Shown here: one piece after another, positions 9,535 to 18,040 of the stretch
How the letters are laid out: each line of letters opens with the position of its first letter
Position numbering within the stretch: position 1 is the stretch's first letter
From: Undibacterium sp. Jales W-56
GTDB lineage: Bacteria > Pseudomonadota > Gammaproteobacteria > Burkholderiales > Burkholderiaceae_D
NCBI RefSeq assembly: GCF_025548535.1
Contig: NZ_JAJLQW010000001.1
Location: 1,178,001 to 1,242,000 of the forward strand
Reading direction: 5' to 3'
Length of the DNA stretch: 64,000 nt
Notes under the pieces: generated by a model
Told to the model about the DNA's origin: nothing
Seen by the model: the letters and a program-made list of their open reading frames with translations, nothing else
The model's database searches: none
Made by a program: the position numbers and the translations under genes

Positions 9535-10256
9535 TTGGGCTTGTATTGGTTATTGCAGGCGTGTTCTCTGGCCAGCTACTCGAGGGAGGACGTCTTTCCT
9601 CTCTGGTGCAGCCCGCTGCATTCGTGATTGTTGTGATCGGTACGATTGGCGCCGTTTTACTGCAAAGCAGAATGCCAACCTTTATCCGTGGCGTCCAGAT
9701 GCTGAAATGGATCGTATCCATGCCGATTGATACGAGCAAGAAAACGATTCAGGAAGCCTTAATCTGGAGCGTAGTTGCTCGTAGAGAGGGTTTTCTCAGC
9801 CTGGAACGGTATATGGGGGCGAGTAAAGATCCGTTTATCAGCAAAGGACTACGTCTCGTCATCGACGGGATAGATCCTACCCGGTTAAAAGAAATTCTGG
9901 ATGTGGATATTTCTTTATATGAGATCGAACAACGCCAGGCAGTCAAAATTTGGGATGCTGCCGGTGGCTATTCTCCAACCATAGGCATACTTGGTGCTGT
10001 TCTTGGCTTGATTCATGTCATGGAGAACCTGTCCGATCCGAGTAAGTTAGGTAGCGGTATCGCCGTCGCTTTTGTCGCAACTATCTATGGCGTAGGTTTG
10101 GCCAATTTGTTTTTTCTGCCGGTCAGCAACAAGCTTAAGGAAATTATCAGTCGCGAAGTGACACGACGTGAAATGCTGTCGGATATCTTTTACAGCATTG
10201 CCTTGGGTGACAGTCCTAGAGTAGTAGAAGAACGTCTTGCCAATCATAAAAAATAG
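9516..10256 (+). CDS. motC: MotC, MotA/PomA-type stator subunit
   Basis: A 246-residue inner-membrane protein with a GTG start inside the end of fliA and AAGGGAG as ribosome binding site. It has four membrane segments: two near residues 4-55 and two near 145-205 (GYSPTIGILGAVLGLIHVM, IAVAFVATIYGVGLANLFFL). The cytoplasmic loop between them carries the charged residues that drive rotor contact. The position after flhG-fliA and before a MotB-like partner matches motC of other polar flagellates, which is distinct from motA. Together they form the proton (or ion) channel that powers rotation. Confidence 0.93.
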   Translation: MDWASIIGLVLVIAGVFSGQLLEGGRLSSLVQPAAFVIVVIGTIGAVLLQSRMPTFIRGVQMLKWIVSMPIDTSKKTIQEALIWSVVARREGFLSLERYMGASKDPFISKGLRLVIDGIDPTRLKEILDVDISLYEIEQRQAVKIWDAAGGYSPTIGILGAVLGLIHVMENLSDPSKLGSGIAVAFVATIYGVGLANLFFLPVSNKLKEIISREVTRREMLSDIFYSIALGDSPRVVEERLANHKK

Positions 10257-10263
10257 GCCCGTC

Positions 10264-11061
10264 ATGGCAAGAAAAAAATATCACGAGGAGAGTGACAATC
10301 ATGATCGTTGGCTGGTGTCGTATGCCGACTTTATCACTTTATTGTTTGCATTTTTTGTCGTGATGTACGCCATATCATCTCTGAATGAAGGTAAATATCG
10401 TGTGTTGTCTAATTCGCTAACAGGGGCTTTTGGCCGGGCACTTGTGGTGCATTCAGCGAATAGCGAGGTCGAACCCACCATCAAACTTGACCCTGTCCGG
10501 TTAATCAAACCGAAGAATCTCGAACCGCTACGTAAAGAGCGCGAGCAAATGACGGGTATGGCGCGAGATATTTTGAGCGTGCTTGAGCCCTTGGTGCGTG
10601 AAGGGAAGGTCCGTGTCAGTCAAACCAGTCGTGGCGTCACGATTGAAATCAATGCCAGTGTCTTGTTTGCTCAGGGCGAAGCTAAGTTGAATGTGGATTC
10701 TTATCAGGCCCTGAAAGCCATTGCATCAGTCTTGAAATCTGATACTCATGCGATTCAGGTTGAGGGGCATACAGATAATCTGCCGATTAAGAATTCCAGT
10801 TTTCCATCGAATTGGGAATTGTCCGCAGTTCGCGCAAGTACCGTGGTGCGCCTGTTCACCGAAAACGGTGTAGATGAAAACAGGATGACGGCAATTGGTC
10901 AAGGTCCGAAATTGCCTGTGGGATCGAACGATACAGTGGAGGGGAGAGCGCGCAACCGCCGCGTCACTGTCACCATTTTGGCGATTTTGCCGGAAGCTGC
11001 TATTGATGTCCCATTAGCCAATACTGAGAAAAAAACAAATACAAATTCAGCCAATAACTAG
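10264..11061 (+). CDS. motD: MotD, MotB-type peptidoglycan-anchored stator subunit
   Basis: The ATG at 10264 (265 aa) gives MARKKYHEESDNHDRWLVSY, the usual MotD/MotB opening; the longer frame from 10237 would overlap motC without benefit. A single membrane helix near residues 20-40 carries the ion-binding Asp in SYADFITLLFAFFVVMYA. The C-terminal OmpA-like domain (about 140-245) has the peptidoglycan-binding signature VEGHTDNLPIKNSSFPSNWE and ARNRRVTV. The absence of polar ion-pathway residues is compatible with proton drive, but the coupling ion cannot be fixed by eye. The gene end overlaps the convergent flgN by 15 nt. Confidence 0.95.
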   Translation: MARKKYHEESDNHDRWLVSYADFITLLFAFFVVMYAISSLNEGKYRVLSNSLTGAFGRALVVHSANSEVEPTIKLDPVRLIKPKNLEPLRKEREQMTGMARDILSVLEPLVREGKVRVSQTSRGVTIEINASVLFAQGEAKLNVDSYQALKAIASVLKSDTHAIQVEGHTDNLPIKNSSFPSNWELSAVRASTVVRLFTENGVDENRMTAIGQGPKLPVGSNDTVEGRARNRRVTVTILAILPEAAIDVPLANTEKKTNTNSANN

Positions 11062-11535
11062 GCCACGACCCGTAATATTTTGTATTTTGGCTTGTCCATT
11101 GGGACCGTACATTGCGCCTGCAGGATTGTTTTGCTGAAGAATATTGAGCGCGCCTTGATTGCGCGTTAACTGGCGATTGATCAAAATGCCGTTCGTACGG
11201 TTGATTTCTTTCGCTTTTTCAGAGGCCGCCAGAAGTTGAGTCCAGGCATCCGCGATCATAGTTGCGGATGGTACTTGTACCAGAAGTGCATTAATGCCCG
11301 CCAGGCCAGTTGAAAATCCCATTTCTTCCAGATGTGTACTACGGATTTTTTCTAATTCAGCGACTTGCGCGATCGATTGGCCTTTACGCTTGGTAAGCTC
11401 ATTTAAGTCATTAACATGTCCTTCAATCAGCGCAGCTTGCTCCAGTTTCAATATCTCAGATAACGACGTCATTGCTGAAAGTTCGTTTTGAAGACATTGA
11501 TCTAATTGGGGCAGTTTTGCGCTGGAAAGGTTCAT
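11047..11535 (-). CDS. flgN: FlgN, export chaperone for hook-associated proteins
   Basis: A 162-residue mostly helical protein with the FlgN pattern: an N-terminal coiled coil (LDQCLQNELSAMTSLSEILK, LTKRKGQSIAQVAELEKIRS) and a C-terminal tail with NQGALNILQQ and MYGPNGQ. FlgN binds FlgK and FlgL and hands them to FlhA. It overlaps flgM by 4 nt (ATGA), so it shares the sigma-28 promoter of flgM. Its 3' end overlaps motD tail to tail by 15 nt. Confidence 0.93.
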   Translation of the reverse strand: MNLSSAKLPQLDQCLQNELSAMTSLSEILKLEQAALIEGHVNDLNELTKRKGQSIAQVAELEKIRSTHLEEMGFSTGLAGINALLVQVPSATMIADAWTQLLAASEKAKEINRTNGILINRQLTRNQGALNILQQNNPAGAMYGPNGQAKIQNITGRGLVIG

Positions 11536-11846
11536 GATGATCGTTTTCTTGCGTTGAGTAAATCTTTGACGGTTTCTAGTAAGCCATCCGCGACTTTTTC
11601 AGAATTCACCTGAAAACGTCCTTCAGAGATGGCCAGCTTAATTTCTTCTACTTTTTTTGCCTCAAATACAGAACTGCTCGCTTGCGTGTTCTGCAAAGCT
11701 TGCAATTGCGTCGATAAAGATGAAATCTGTACCTTGGCAGAAGGAGTAGAAGGGACTTCTGCTTTTTCTGCCTGTTGGTCAGTACGGACTTGTTGCGGCC
11801 CGGTTGGCAGTCCAGAAGCGCTCTTTAGTGCATCATTAATTTTCAC
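11532..11846 (-). CDS. flgM: FlgM, anti-sigma-28 factor
   Basis: I start it at a GTG (11846), with GAGGG 7 nt upstream, giving (M)KINDALKSASG, the classical FlgM N-terminus; the frame extends 11 codons further to an ATG without such support. The product is 104 aa, normal for FlgM. The N-terminal half is low-complexity and export-competent. The C-terminal half binds FliA (VEEIKLAISEGRFQVNSEKV, ADGLLETVKDLL). It holds FliA inactive until it is secreted through the finished hook. A near-consensus sigma-28 promoter lies just upstream, giving the usual feedback loop. Confidence 0.94.
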   Translation of the reverse strand: MKINDALKSASGLPTGPQQVRTDQQAEKAEVPSTPSAKVQISSLSTQLQALQNTQASSSVFEAKKVEEIKLAISEGRFQVNSEKVADGLLETVKDLLNARKRSS

Positions 11847-11890
11847 AGCATCACCCTCTATGTTGGGATTCCTATACATCTACATCATGT

Positions 11891-11917
11891 ATATCGGCTG
11901 CGATCATTTAAACTTTA
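11891..11917 (-). promoter_or_regulatory. sigma-28 promoter of flgMN
   Basis: Read on the minus strand the sequence is TAAA, 15 nt, GCCGATAT. This matches the flagellar consensus TAAA-N15-GCCGATAA at 11 of 12 positions with exact spacing. It lies 45 nt upstream of the flgM GTG and would make flgM and flgN FliA-dependent late genes. Confidence 0.85.
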
Positions 11918-11959
11918 ACTTCATTTACGGAAATATTGTACTTTTGAGAAATTTTATTG

Positions 11960-12643
11960 TTAATAAGTAATCTCAATAACACCACCGGCTTTGGCTATGC
12001 CACTGACCACCTGACCCGATAAAATTTTTACTTTGGCAACTTGTCCTTCACTTGCATTATTTAAAGCCTGTCCGTCAGTTGCCACCTGAAATCCCTTGCC
12101 AGTGCTGGTAACCCGGACTGATTGCCCTTGCTGAACGACCATCGGATTCCTCAAATTATCGGTTCTTACTACCGTACCGGATGCGACTGACACATTTAAC
12201 GACTTACCGATTGCCTGACTGGGGGTGGTAATCGAACCGGATGGTAAATTTGACAATTCTCCATTTAATTTCGTCAAATCACTGGATGAAATGATCTGCC
12301 CTTGCGCAAGATTACTGGCTGTTACGTAGTAGTCGCCTGTGACCTGAATATTTGCTGACAAATACACAATCCAAGACGTAGGAGCAGTGCATCGCACGCC
12401 CACGGTGATTTTCCCCCAGGGTTTACTCCCGGGAGGAAGGAATGCCAACGGATTTGAACAACTAGCCAAGGTGAGGCGGTTATCAATTGCACCCACCGTA
12501 ATTTGCGGCTGACCGGTCAATCCTGCGGTCTGTAATTTCAAATACTCTTCCGCTATCTGTCGGATTCGTTGCGGATCCTCCGACTGCCCGTAGGCAACGG
12601 ATGTCAGCAGGCATGACAAAAATAAAACAAATAGCTTTTTCAT
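11960..12643 (-). CDS. flgA: FlgA, P-ring assembly chaperone
   Basis: The start at 12643 gives MKKLFVLFLSCLLTSVAYG, a clear Sec signal peptide; the open frame reaches 30 codons further without a plausible signal. The mature 200 or so residues end in a SAF/FlgA domain (VATDGQALNNASEGQVAKVK, SGQVVSGIA). FlgA works in the periplasm to help FlgI polymerise around the rod. It is transcribed away from flgB, as usual in this group, and lies upstream of flgM on the same strand, although flgM has its own promoter between them. Confidence 0.94.
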   Translation of the reverse strand: MKKLFVLFLSCLLTSVAYGQSEDPQRIRQIAEEYLKLQTAGLTGQPQITVGAIDNRLTLASCSNPLAFLPPGSKPWGKITVGVRCTAPTSWIVYLSANIQVTGDYYVTASNLAQGQIISSSDLTKLNGELSNLPSGSITTPSQAIGKSLNVSVASGTVVRTDNLRNPMVVQQGQSVRVTSTGKGFQVATDGQALNNASEGQVAKVKILSGQVVSGIAKAGGVIEITY

Positions 12644-12825
12644 TTGAACTCTATTGAAAACGTGTATCTGCAGTGTAGTCGTTTTCAGAAGTCCCGAATC
12701 AGGGAATAGACGGCTTTTTCCTGTTCTTCTCAAATGATCGCTCTTGCTTTTGCGGGGATAAGATGCAAAGCATCAAAAACCGTTTTGGTTGTCGGTAGTT
12801 TTGCTAAGCAGGTAAGGGAGGGGCG

Positions 12826-13230
12826 ATGAGCAGCAAAGTGGATGATTATTTGCGATTCCATGAGGTGGCACTGTCGATTCGAGGGCAGCGTCAACAAATG
12901 ATTGCATCGAATATTGCCAATGCAGATACGCCTAATTATAAAGCGCGTGACATTGATTTTTCTACTGCAATGAACAACGTCTTGCAGAGGAATGCCAATC
13001 AGGCTTCGTCCGAACTCGCAAAAACATCCCCTCAGCATCTTGATCCTCAGGGCGCTGCCGGCGGCGGTGCGCCACTGTATAGGACTACGGTGCAGGGGAA
13101 TGTCGATGGCAACACCGTCGACATGGATGTCGAACGGAATCAATTTGCTGAGAATTCTTTGCGCTATGAGGCGAGTTTGACCATTCTCAATATGCAGATA
13201 CGCGGCATGCTTGCTGCAATTCAGGGGTAA
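12826..13230 (+). CDS. flgB: FlgB, proximal rod protein
   Basis: A 134-residue rod protein. The segment [19 protein letters not shown] (about 29-47) is the FlgB/FlgC family signature, and the C-terminus [12 protein letters not shown] fits the helical partner. A strong GGGAGGGG ribosome binding site precedes the ATG, consistent with the first gene of the rod/hook operon. FlgB forms the proximal rod above the MS ring. flgC follows after 5 nt. Confidence 0.96.
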   Translation: MSSKVDDYLRFHEVALSIRGQRQQMIASNIANADTPNYKARDIDFSTAMNNVLQRNANQASSELAKTSPQHLDPQGAAGGGAPLYRTTVQGNVDGNTVDMDVERNQFAENSLRYEASLTILNMQIRGMLAAIQG

Positions 13231-13235
13231 TCATC

Positions 13236-13640
13236 ATGTCTTTGTTTAATATTTTTAACGTCGCCGGCTCTGCCATGAGCGCGCAAGCGCAACGACTCAA
13301 TGTCGTTTCGAGTAATCTGGCTAATGCCGATAGTGTTACCAGTTCAAATGGTCAGCCTTATAAGGCAAAACAAGTGGTTTTCAGTGCAGTGCCGGTGGCC
13401 GACTCGGTTTCTACCGCAGTTCGGGTAAAAGAGGTGGTGGAAGACAATAATCCGCCTAAACTGATGTACGACCCCAAGCATCCATTGGCAGATGAAAAGG
13501 GGTATGTCGCCATGCCTAACGTGAATGTGATTGAGGAAATGGTGAATATGATTTCTGCATCCCGTTCTTATCAGACCAATGTTGAAACGATGAACGCAGC
13601 CAAAACCATGCTGTTAAAAACACTCACACTGGGCCAATGA
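13236..13640 (+). CDS. flgC: FlgC, proximal rod protein
   Basis: A 134-residue protein of normal length. It has the rod-family N-terminus [19 protein letters not shown] and the conserved C-terminal helix [20 protein letters not shown] with [10 protein letters not shown]. It polymerises with FlgB and FlgF in the proximal rod. It lies between flgB (5 nt) and flgD (29 nt) in one transcript. Confidence 0.96.
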   Translation: MSLFNIFNVAGSAMSAQAQRLNVVSSNLANADSVTSSNGQPYKAKQVVFSAVPVADSVSTAVRVKEVVEDNNPPKLMYDPKHPLADEKGYVAMPNVNVIEEMVNMISASRSYQTNVETMNAAKTMLLKTLTLGQ

Positions 13641-13669
13641 TCGCCGCCAGATGCTAAAGGAAAATTGAA

Positions 13670-14338
13670 ATGACCGCCATACAAACAAAGACCGTCGATC
13701 CAACGCTACTCGCGTCCATTAACGGCTCGACCACTGCCAAGACAACTACCCAAGAGGCGCAAGATCGTTTTATGACCTTGCTGGTGACGCAGATGAAAAA
13801 CCAGGATCCCTTGAACCCCATGGACAATGCGCAAATCACAAGTCAGTTAGCGCAACTGTCGACGGTCACAGGTATCGATAAATTAAATGCTACGGTAACT
13901 GCGCTGAACGCTAATTTCCAGGCTTCTCAAAATCTGCAAGCTGCCAGCATGATAGGACATGGCGTTGTCGCCGCAGGAAATAAGCTAGGCCTGTCGCAAG
14001 GTAAGGGCTTGTATGGCGTAGAGTTGACGCAAGGTGCCGATAAGGTCGACGTCACGATTAAGGATGCTTCAGGTTCAGTCGTTAAAAAACTCAGCCTGGG
14101 ATCGATGGGGAGTGGAATTAATCCATTAACTTGGGACGGTACCAACGATCAAGGCGCTGCGGCTCCCGATGGTCAGTATCAGATCGAGGTCAGCGCTACC
14201 ACCGGAGGTAAGGCGATTGATGCGACGGCTTTGAGTTTTGGCATGGTTTCAAGCGTGACGTCAGGTGCCCAGGGTGTCAAATTAAATGTGGCAAACGTCG
14301 GCGATGTCGGCCTGGCCGATGTTAAAAAAATTTACTAG
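13670..14338 (+). CDS. flgD: FlgD, hook cap / scaffold protein
   Basis: A 222-residue protein. The N-terminal flgD motif is DRFMTLLVTQMKNQDPLNPM (about 29-48), followed by Tudor-like and Ig-like (FlgD_ig) domains (PLTWDGTNDQGAAAPDGQY). FlgD caps the growing hook, directs FlgE assembly and is removed on hook completion. Weak upstream Shine-Dalgarno (AAAGGAAAATTGAA). The next gene encodes its substrate FlgE. Confidence 0.95.
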   Translation: MTAIQTKTVDPTLLASINGSTTAKTTTQEAQDRFMTLLVTQMKNQDPLNPMDNAQITSQLAQLSTVTGIDKLNATVTALNANFQASQNLQAASMIGHGVVAAGNKLGLSQGKGLYGVELTQGADKVDVTIKDASGSVVKKLSLGSMGSGINPLTWDGTNDQGAAAPDGQYQIEVSATTGGKAIDATALSFGMVSSVTSGAQGVKLNVANVGDVGLADVKKIY

Positions 14339-14381
14339 CTCGCAAACAAGCTAATTCATTTCCAGTAAAAGGAGAAATATC

Positions 14382-15692
14382 ATGGGTTTTCAACAAGGTT
14401 TAAGTGGCTTGAATGCGGCATCCAAATCATTGGATGTGATTGGTAATAATATTTCCAATGCAAGTACGGTCGGTTTTAAGCAAGCGCAAGTGCAATTCGC
14501 CGACGTTTTTGCCAATTCGCTCAATGGTGCTGGTGGCGCGCAAGTGGGTATCGGTACCAGAGTCGCTAACATTGCACAGCAATTTTCGCAGGGCAATATC
14601 ACCTCGACCAATAATCCACTTGATATTGCCATTAACGGGAATGGATTTTTCAGGATGTCCACCAACGGTGCGATCACCTACACCAGGAATGGCCAATTCC
14701 AGCTGGATAAAAACGGCTACATGGTGAATGCGCAGGGCGCACAATTAACTGGTTATGTGGCAAATGCGAATGGCGTATTGGCAACTGGTTCCGCGACAGC
14801 GATCAATATCAATACGACAGATATCGCGCCCGCACAAACCGGAACAATCAATGCGATATTGAACCTGGATTCCCGTAATACCGTTCCCGGCGGTGCCGTA
14901 CCGATCGCGTTTTCACCTACGGATCCGACTTCCTATAATCAGTCGACCTCAGTGGCTGTGTATGATAGCTTGGGTAATTCACATGTATTGCAGACTTTCT
15001 TCGTCAAAATTAATCCGGCCGTAACACCGCCGACGGCACCGGCAACGGCAGAATGGAACGTTTTTGCCACTAGTGATGGCGTACCTATCGGTTATGTTCC
15101 TCCTGCTGCCGCAGTTCCTCTGGGTAAATTGGGTTTTGATAATCTGGGTAAATTAGTTGCGGCAACGCCGGCTTTCAGCGCGATTGATCCAAAAGCTTTA
15201 AAAGTGACTATTCCTGTTGCTAATGGCGCGATTACGCCGATCTCTACGCCGCTCAATGTCAAATTAGATATGACGGGCAGTACGCAATTCGGTTCCGACT
15301 TTAGTGTCAGTTCGCTAAAGCAGGACGGCTACACGTCAGGCAAACTATCCAAATTTAACACCTCAAAAGACGGCACCATTGTCGGTAGTTATACCAATGG
15401 TAAAACATCGGTTCTCGGGCAGGTTGTTTTGGCGAATTTTACCAATCCCAATGGCTTGCAATCGCTTGGCGGCAATCAATGGACTGAAACTTCTACCTCT
15501 GGTCCGGCATTGATCGGCACGCCAGGTTCTGGCGGACAGGGTTTGTTGACCTCATCTGCGGTTGAGGATTCGAATACGGATCTGACTGGTGAGCTGGTCA
15601 ACATGATTACGGCGCAGCGTATCTATCAGGCCAATGCTCAAACCATTAAAACACAGGATCAGGTCTTGCAAACCCTGGTGAATCTGCGTTAA
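14382..15692 (+). CDS. flgE: FlgE, flagellar hook protein
   Basis: A 436-residue hook subunit, close to the usual 400-440. The conserved N-terminal rod-type helix is SKSLDVIGNNISNASTVGFK, and the C-terminal helix is DLTGELVNMITAQRIYQANA with QVLQTLVNLR. The central 300 residues are variable Ala/Thr/Pro-rich D1/D2 domains exposed on the hook surface. AAAGGAG lies upstream of the ATG. FlgE forms the universal joint between rod and filament. Confidence 0.97.
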   Translation: MGFQQGLSGLNAASKSLDVIGNNISNASTVGFKQAQVQFADVFANSLNGAGGAQVGIGTRVANIAQQFSQGNITSTNNPLDIAINGNGFFRMSTNGAITYTRNGQFQLDKNGYMVNAQGAQLTGYVANANGVLATGSATAININTTDIAPAQTGTINAILNLDSRNTVPGGAVPIAFSPTDPTSYNQSTSVAVYDSLGNSHVLQTFFVKINPAVTPPTAPATAEWNVFATSDGVPIGYVPPAAAVPLGKLGFDNLGKLVAATPAFSAIDPKALKVTIPVANGAITPISTPLNVKLDMTGSTQFGSDFSVSSLKQDGYTSGKLSKFNTSKDGTIVGSYTNGKTSVLGQVVLANFTNPNGLQSLGGNQWTETSTSGPALIGTPGSGGQGLLTSSAVEDSNTDLTGELVNMITAQRIYQANAQTIKTQDQVLQTLVNLR

Positions 15693-15741
15693 GCCTGATG
15701 AAATCATGTATGCATCCAGTGTTTTTTAACAGGAGACTGCA

Positions 15742-16482
15742 ATGGATAGGCTGATCTATACCGCGATGACGGGCGCCAAGCACATCATGGAGCAGCAGGC
15801 GACCACGACGCACAATCTGGCGAATGCCACGACGACGGGATTTCGCGCGCAGTTAGATTCCTTTCGTGCCGTGCCTGTGATCAGTGAAGGGTTGCCGACC
15901 CGGGCTTTTGTGGTGGATGCTACCGTCGGTACGGATTACGCGACAGGCGCCATGCAGATGACCGGGCGCGAGCTGGATGTGGCGGTGCAGGGTAAAGGCT
16001 GGCTGGTCGTGCAGCGGCCAGATGGGAGTGAGGCGCTGACCCGTCATGGTAGTCTTAAGCTGAATGAAAACGGTGTGTTGCAAACCCAGAGCGGCCTTAA
16101 TGTGGTGGGCGACGGCGGCATCATTACGATTCCGCCGGAAGTCTCCGTTGCGATCGCCAAAGACGGCACCGTTTCAACAATTCCTAGCGGTTCCAAACCC
16201 AATGCTGTGCAGGTCATCGGCAGGCTGAAGCTTGCCAATCCGCCGGAAGATAATTTAGTCCGCGGCGATGACGGCCTGTTTAAAACCAAGGATGGCAGCG
16301 CAGTTGATGCAGATCCGGCGGTCGGCGTGGCCGGCGGCATGCTCGAAGGAAGCAACGTGAACGTCGTTGAGTCGATGGTCACGATGATTTCTCTGGCGCG
16401 CCAATTCGATATGCATATGAAATTACTGCAAAACGCGGAGAGTAACGCGACTAAAGCCAGTCAGATCTTGACATTGAGTTGA
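15742..16482 (+). CDS. flgF: FlgF, proximal rod protein
   Basis: A 246-residue rod protein with the family N-terminus TTTHNLANATTTGFRAQLDS and the C-terminal helix GSNVNVVESMVTMISLARQF. The middle contains the FlgE/F/G repeat fold (QGKGWLVVQRPDGSEALTRH). It completes the proximal rod before FlgG adds. AACAGGAGA forms the ribosome binding site. Confidence 0.96.
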   Translation: MDRLIYTAMTGAKHIMEQQATTTHNLANATTTGFRAQLDSFRAVPVISEGLPTRAFVVDATVGTDYATGAMQMTGRELDVAVQGKGWLVVQRPDGSEALTRHGSLKLNENGVLQTQSGLNVVGDGGIITIPPEVSVAIAKDGTVSTIPSGSKPNAVQVIGRLKLANPPEDNLVRGDDGLFKTKDGSAVDADPAVGVAGGMLEGSNVNVVESMVTMISLARQFDMHMKLLQNAESNATKASQILTLS

Positions 16483-16563
16483 GTTCGATTGCTGCAGAAT
16501 GAATAAAGAGATAGATGTACCAGTTGCGCGTTGGGTAGATTAGGTAGAAATGGGAGAAATGAC

Positions 16564-17346
16564 ATGATACGTTCACTATGGATAGCAAAGACCGGCCTGG
16601 ATGCGCAGCAGACGCAGATGGATGTAATTACCAATAATCTGGCAAACGTCAGTACGACAGGTTTCAAACGCTCCAGAGCGATCTTTGAAGATCTGCTGTA
16701 TCAAACCATTCGCCAGCCAGGTGCGCAAAGCTCTCAACAAACACAATTGCCGTCGGGTTTGCAACTCGGCGTCGGCGTTCGTCCCGTAGCGACTGAGCGG
16801 ATTTTCACCCAAGGTAATTTGCAACAAACCGGTAATAGCAAGGATCTGGCAATTCAGGGACAAGGTTTTTTTCAGGTTCTATTGCCGGACGGATCAACAG
16901 CCTATACCAGAGATGGCTCTTTTCAAGTCGATAGTCAAGGCCAGATGGTGACATCGAGTGGTTTTGTCATTCAACCGGCGATCACTATCCCGGCAAATGC
17001 ACAGAGCATTACGGTAGGTCGCGACGGGACTGTCTCGGTGACGCAGCCAGGCGCCGTTGTGCCGGTACAGGTTGGCTCAATTCAACTGGCAACGTTCATT
17101 AACCCGGCCGGTTTAATGTCAATGGGAGAGAATTTGTACGTCGAAACCGCTGCCTCGGGTAATCCCGGCACCAACACACCGGGTACGAATGGCGCAGGCT
17201 TGCTGAGCCAGGCGTTTATAGAAACGTCGAATGTGAATGTGGCGGAAGAGCTTGTCAACATGATCCAGACCCAGCGTGCATACGAGATCAACAGTAAGGC
17301 AATTACTACCTCGGATCAAATGTTGCAAAAATTGACGCAACTGTGA
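16564..17346 (+). CDS. flgG: FlgG, distal rod protein
   Basis: The ATG at 16564 gives [20 protein letters not shown] and exactly 260 aa, the standard FlgG length; the frame continues 11 codons further upstream but adds nothing conserved. Conserved parts are [20 protein letters not shown], the middle [20 protein letters not shown] and the C-terminal [20 protein letters not shown]. It builds the distal rod crossing the P and L rings. GGGAGAAATGAC precedes the start. Confidence 0.97.
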   Translation: MIRSLWIAKTGLDAQQTQMDVITNNLANVSTTGFKRSRAIFEDLLYQTIRQPGAQSSQQTQLPSGLQLGVGVRPVATERIFTQGNLQQTGNSKDLAIQGQGFFQVLLPDGSTAYTRDGSFQVDSQGQMVTSSGFVIQPAITIPANAQSITVGRDGTVSVTQPGAVVPVQVGSIQLATFINPAGLMSMGENLYVETAASGNPGTNTPGTNGAGLLSQAFIETSNVNVAEELVNMIQTQRAYEINSKAITTSDQMLQKLTQL

Positions 17347-17353
17347 GTTCGCT

Positions 17354-18019
17354 ATGAAACCTTGCTTTTTCTTGTCGTTTATTGGTGTGCTCCTGGCGAC
17401 TGGATGTAGTGTTGTGCCGCCAGCGATTGTCCATCAGCCGATGACGGCCACACCTATTTCTGCTAAACCACAAAAAGAATTGAACGGCGCGATATACCAG
17501 GCAGCCTCTTATCGTCCTTTATTTGAGGATCAAAAAGCCAGATTACTGGGCGATATCCTGACGGTCACTATCAGCGAAAAAACCAGTGCCGGAAAAACGG
17601 TCGCGAGTTCCGCTAAAAAAAGCGGCAGCACAAGTTTTGGTGTGCCTTCGTTCCTAGGACTGTCATCGGCAGTAACGAGCAATGCCTCCTTGTCATCGAC
17701 ATCGGCAAATAAATACGATGAAACGGGCGCGCAAACCGCCAGCAATAACTTCACTGGCACCATTTCCGTCACGGTCATTGACGTTCTGCCAAACGGTAAT
17801 TTGCTGGTGAGCGGCGAGAAACAGCTGGCGTTTGATAAAGGTGCTGAATATGTTCGTTTCTCTGGTGTCGTGAATCCTGCAACGATCACGGCGGCCAACG
17901 TGGTTTCCTCAACGCAGATTGCGGACGCGCGGTTTGAATATCGATCTACAGCGAGAATCGATAAAGCCGAGGTGAATTCATTGCTGACCAGATTTTTCCT
18001 GAGTTTTATCCCTTTATGA
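17354..18019 (+). CDS. flgH: FlgH, L-ring lipoprotein
   Basis: A 221-residue protein with a lipoprotein signal: MKPCFFLSFIGVLLATGCSV, with LATGC as lipobox and Cys-18 as the acylated residue. The body carries the FlgH pattern DILTVTISEKTSAGKTVASS and ends FRYRSTARIDKAEVNSLL-like (FEYRSTARIDKAEVNSLLTR). It forms the outer-membrane bushing of the basal body. Seven nucleotides separate it from flgG. Confidence 0.97.
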   Translation: MKPCFFLSFIGVLLATGCSVVPPAIVHQPMTATPISAKPQKELNGAIYQAASYRPLFEDQKARLLGDILTVTISEKTSAGKTVASSAKKSGSTSFGVPSFLGLSSAVTSNASLSSTSANKYDETGAQTASNNFTGTISVTVIDVLPNGNLLVSGEKQLAFDKGAEYVRFSGVVNPATITAANVVSSTQIADARFEYRSTARIDKAEVNSLLTRFFLSFIPL

Positions 18020-18040
18020 TCAGCCGCAGGTGAGACCATC

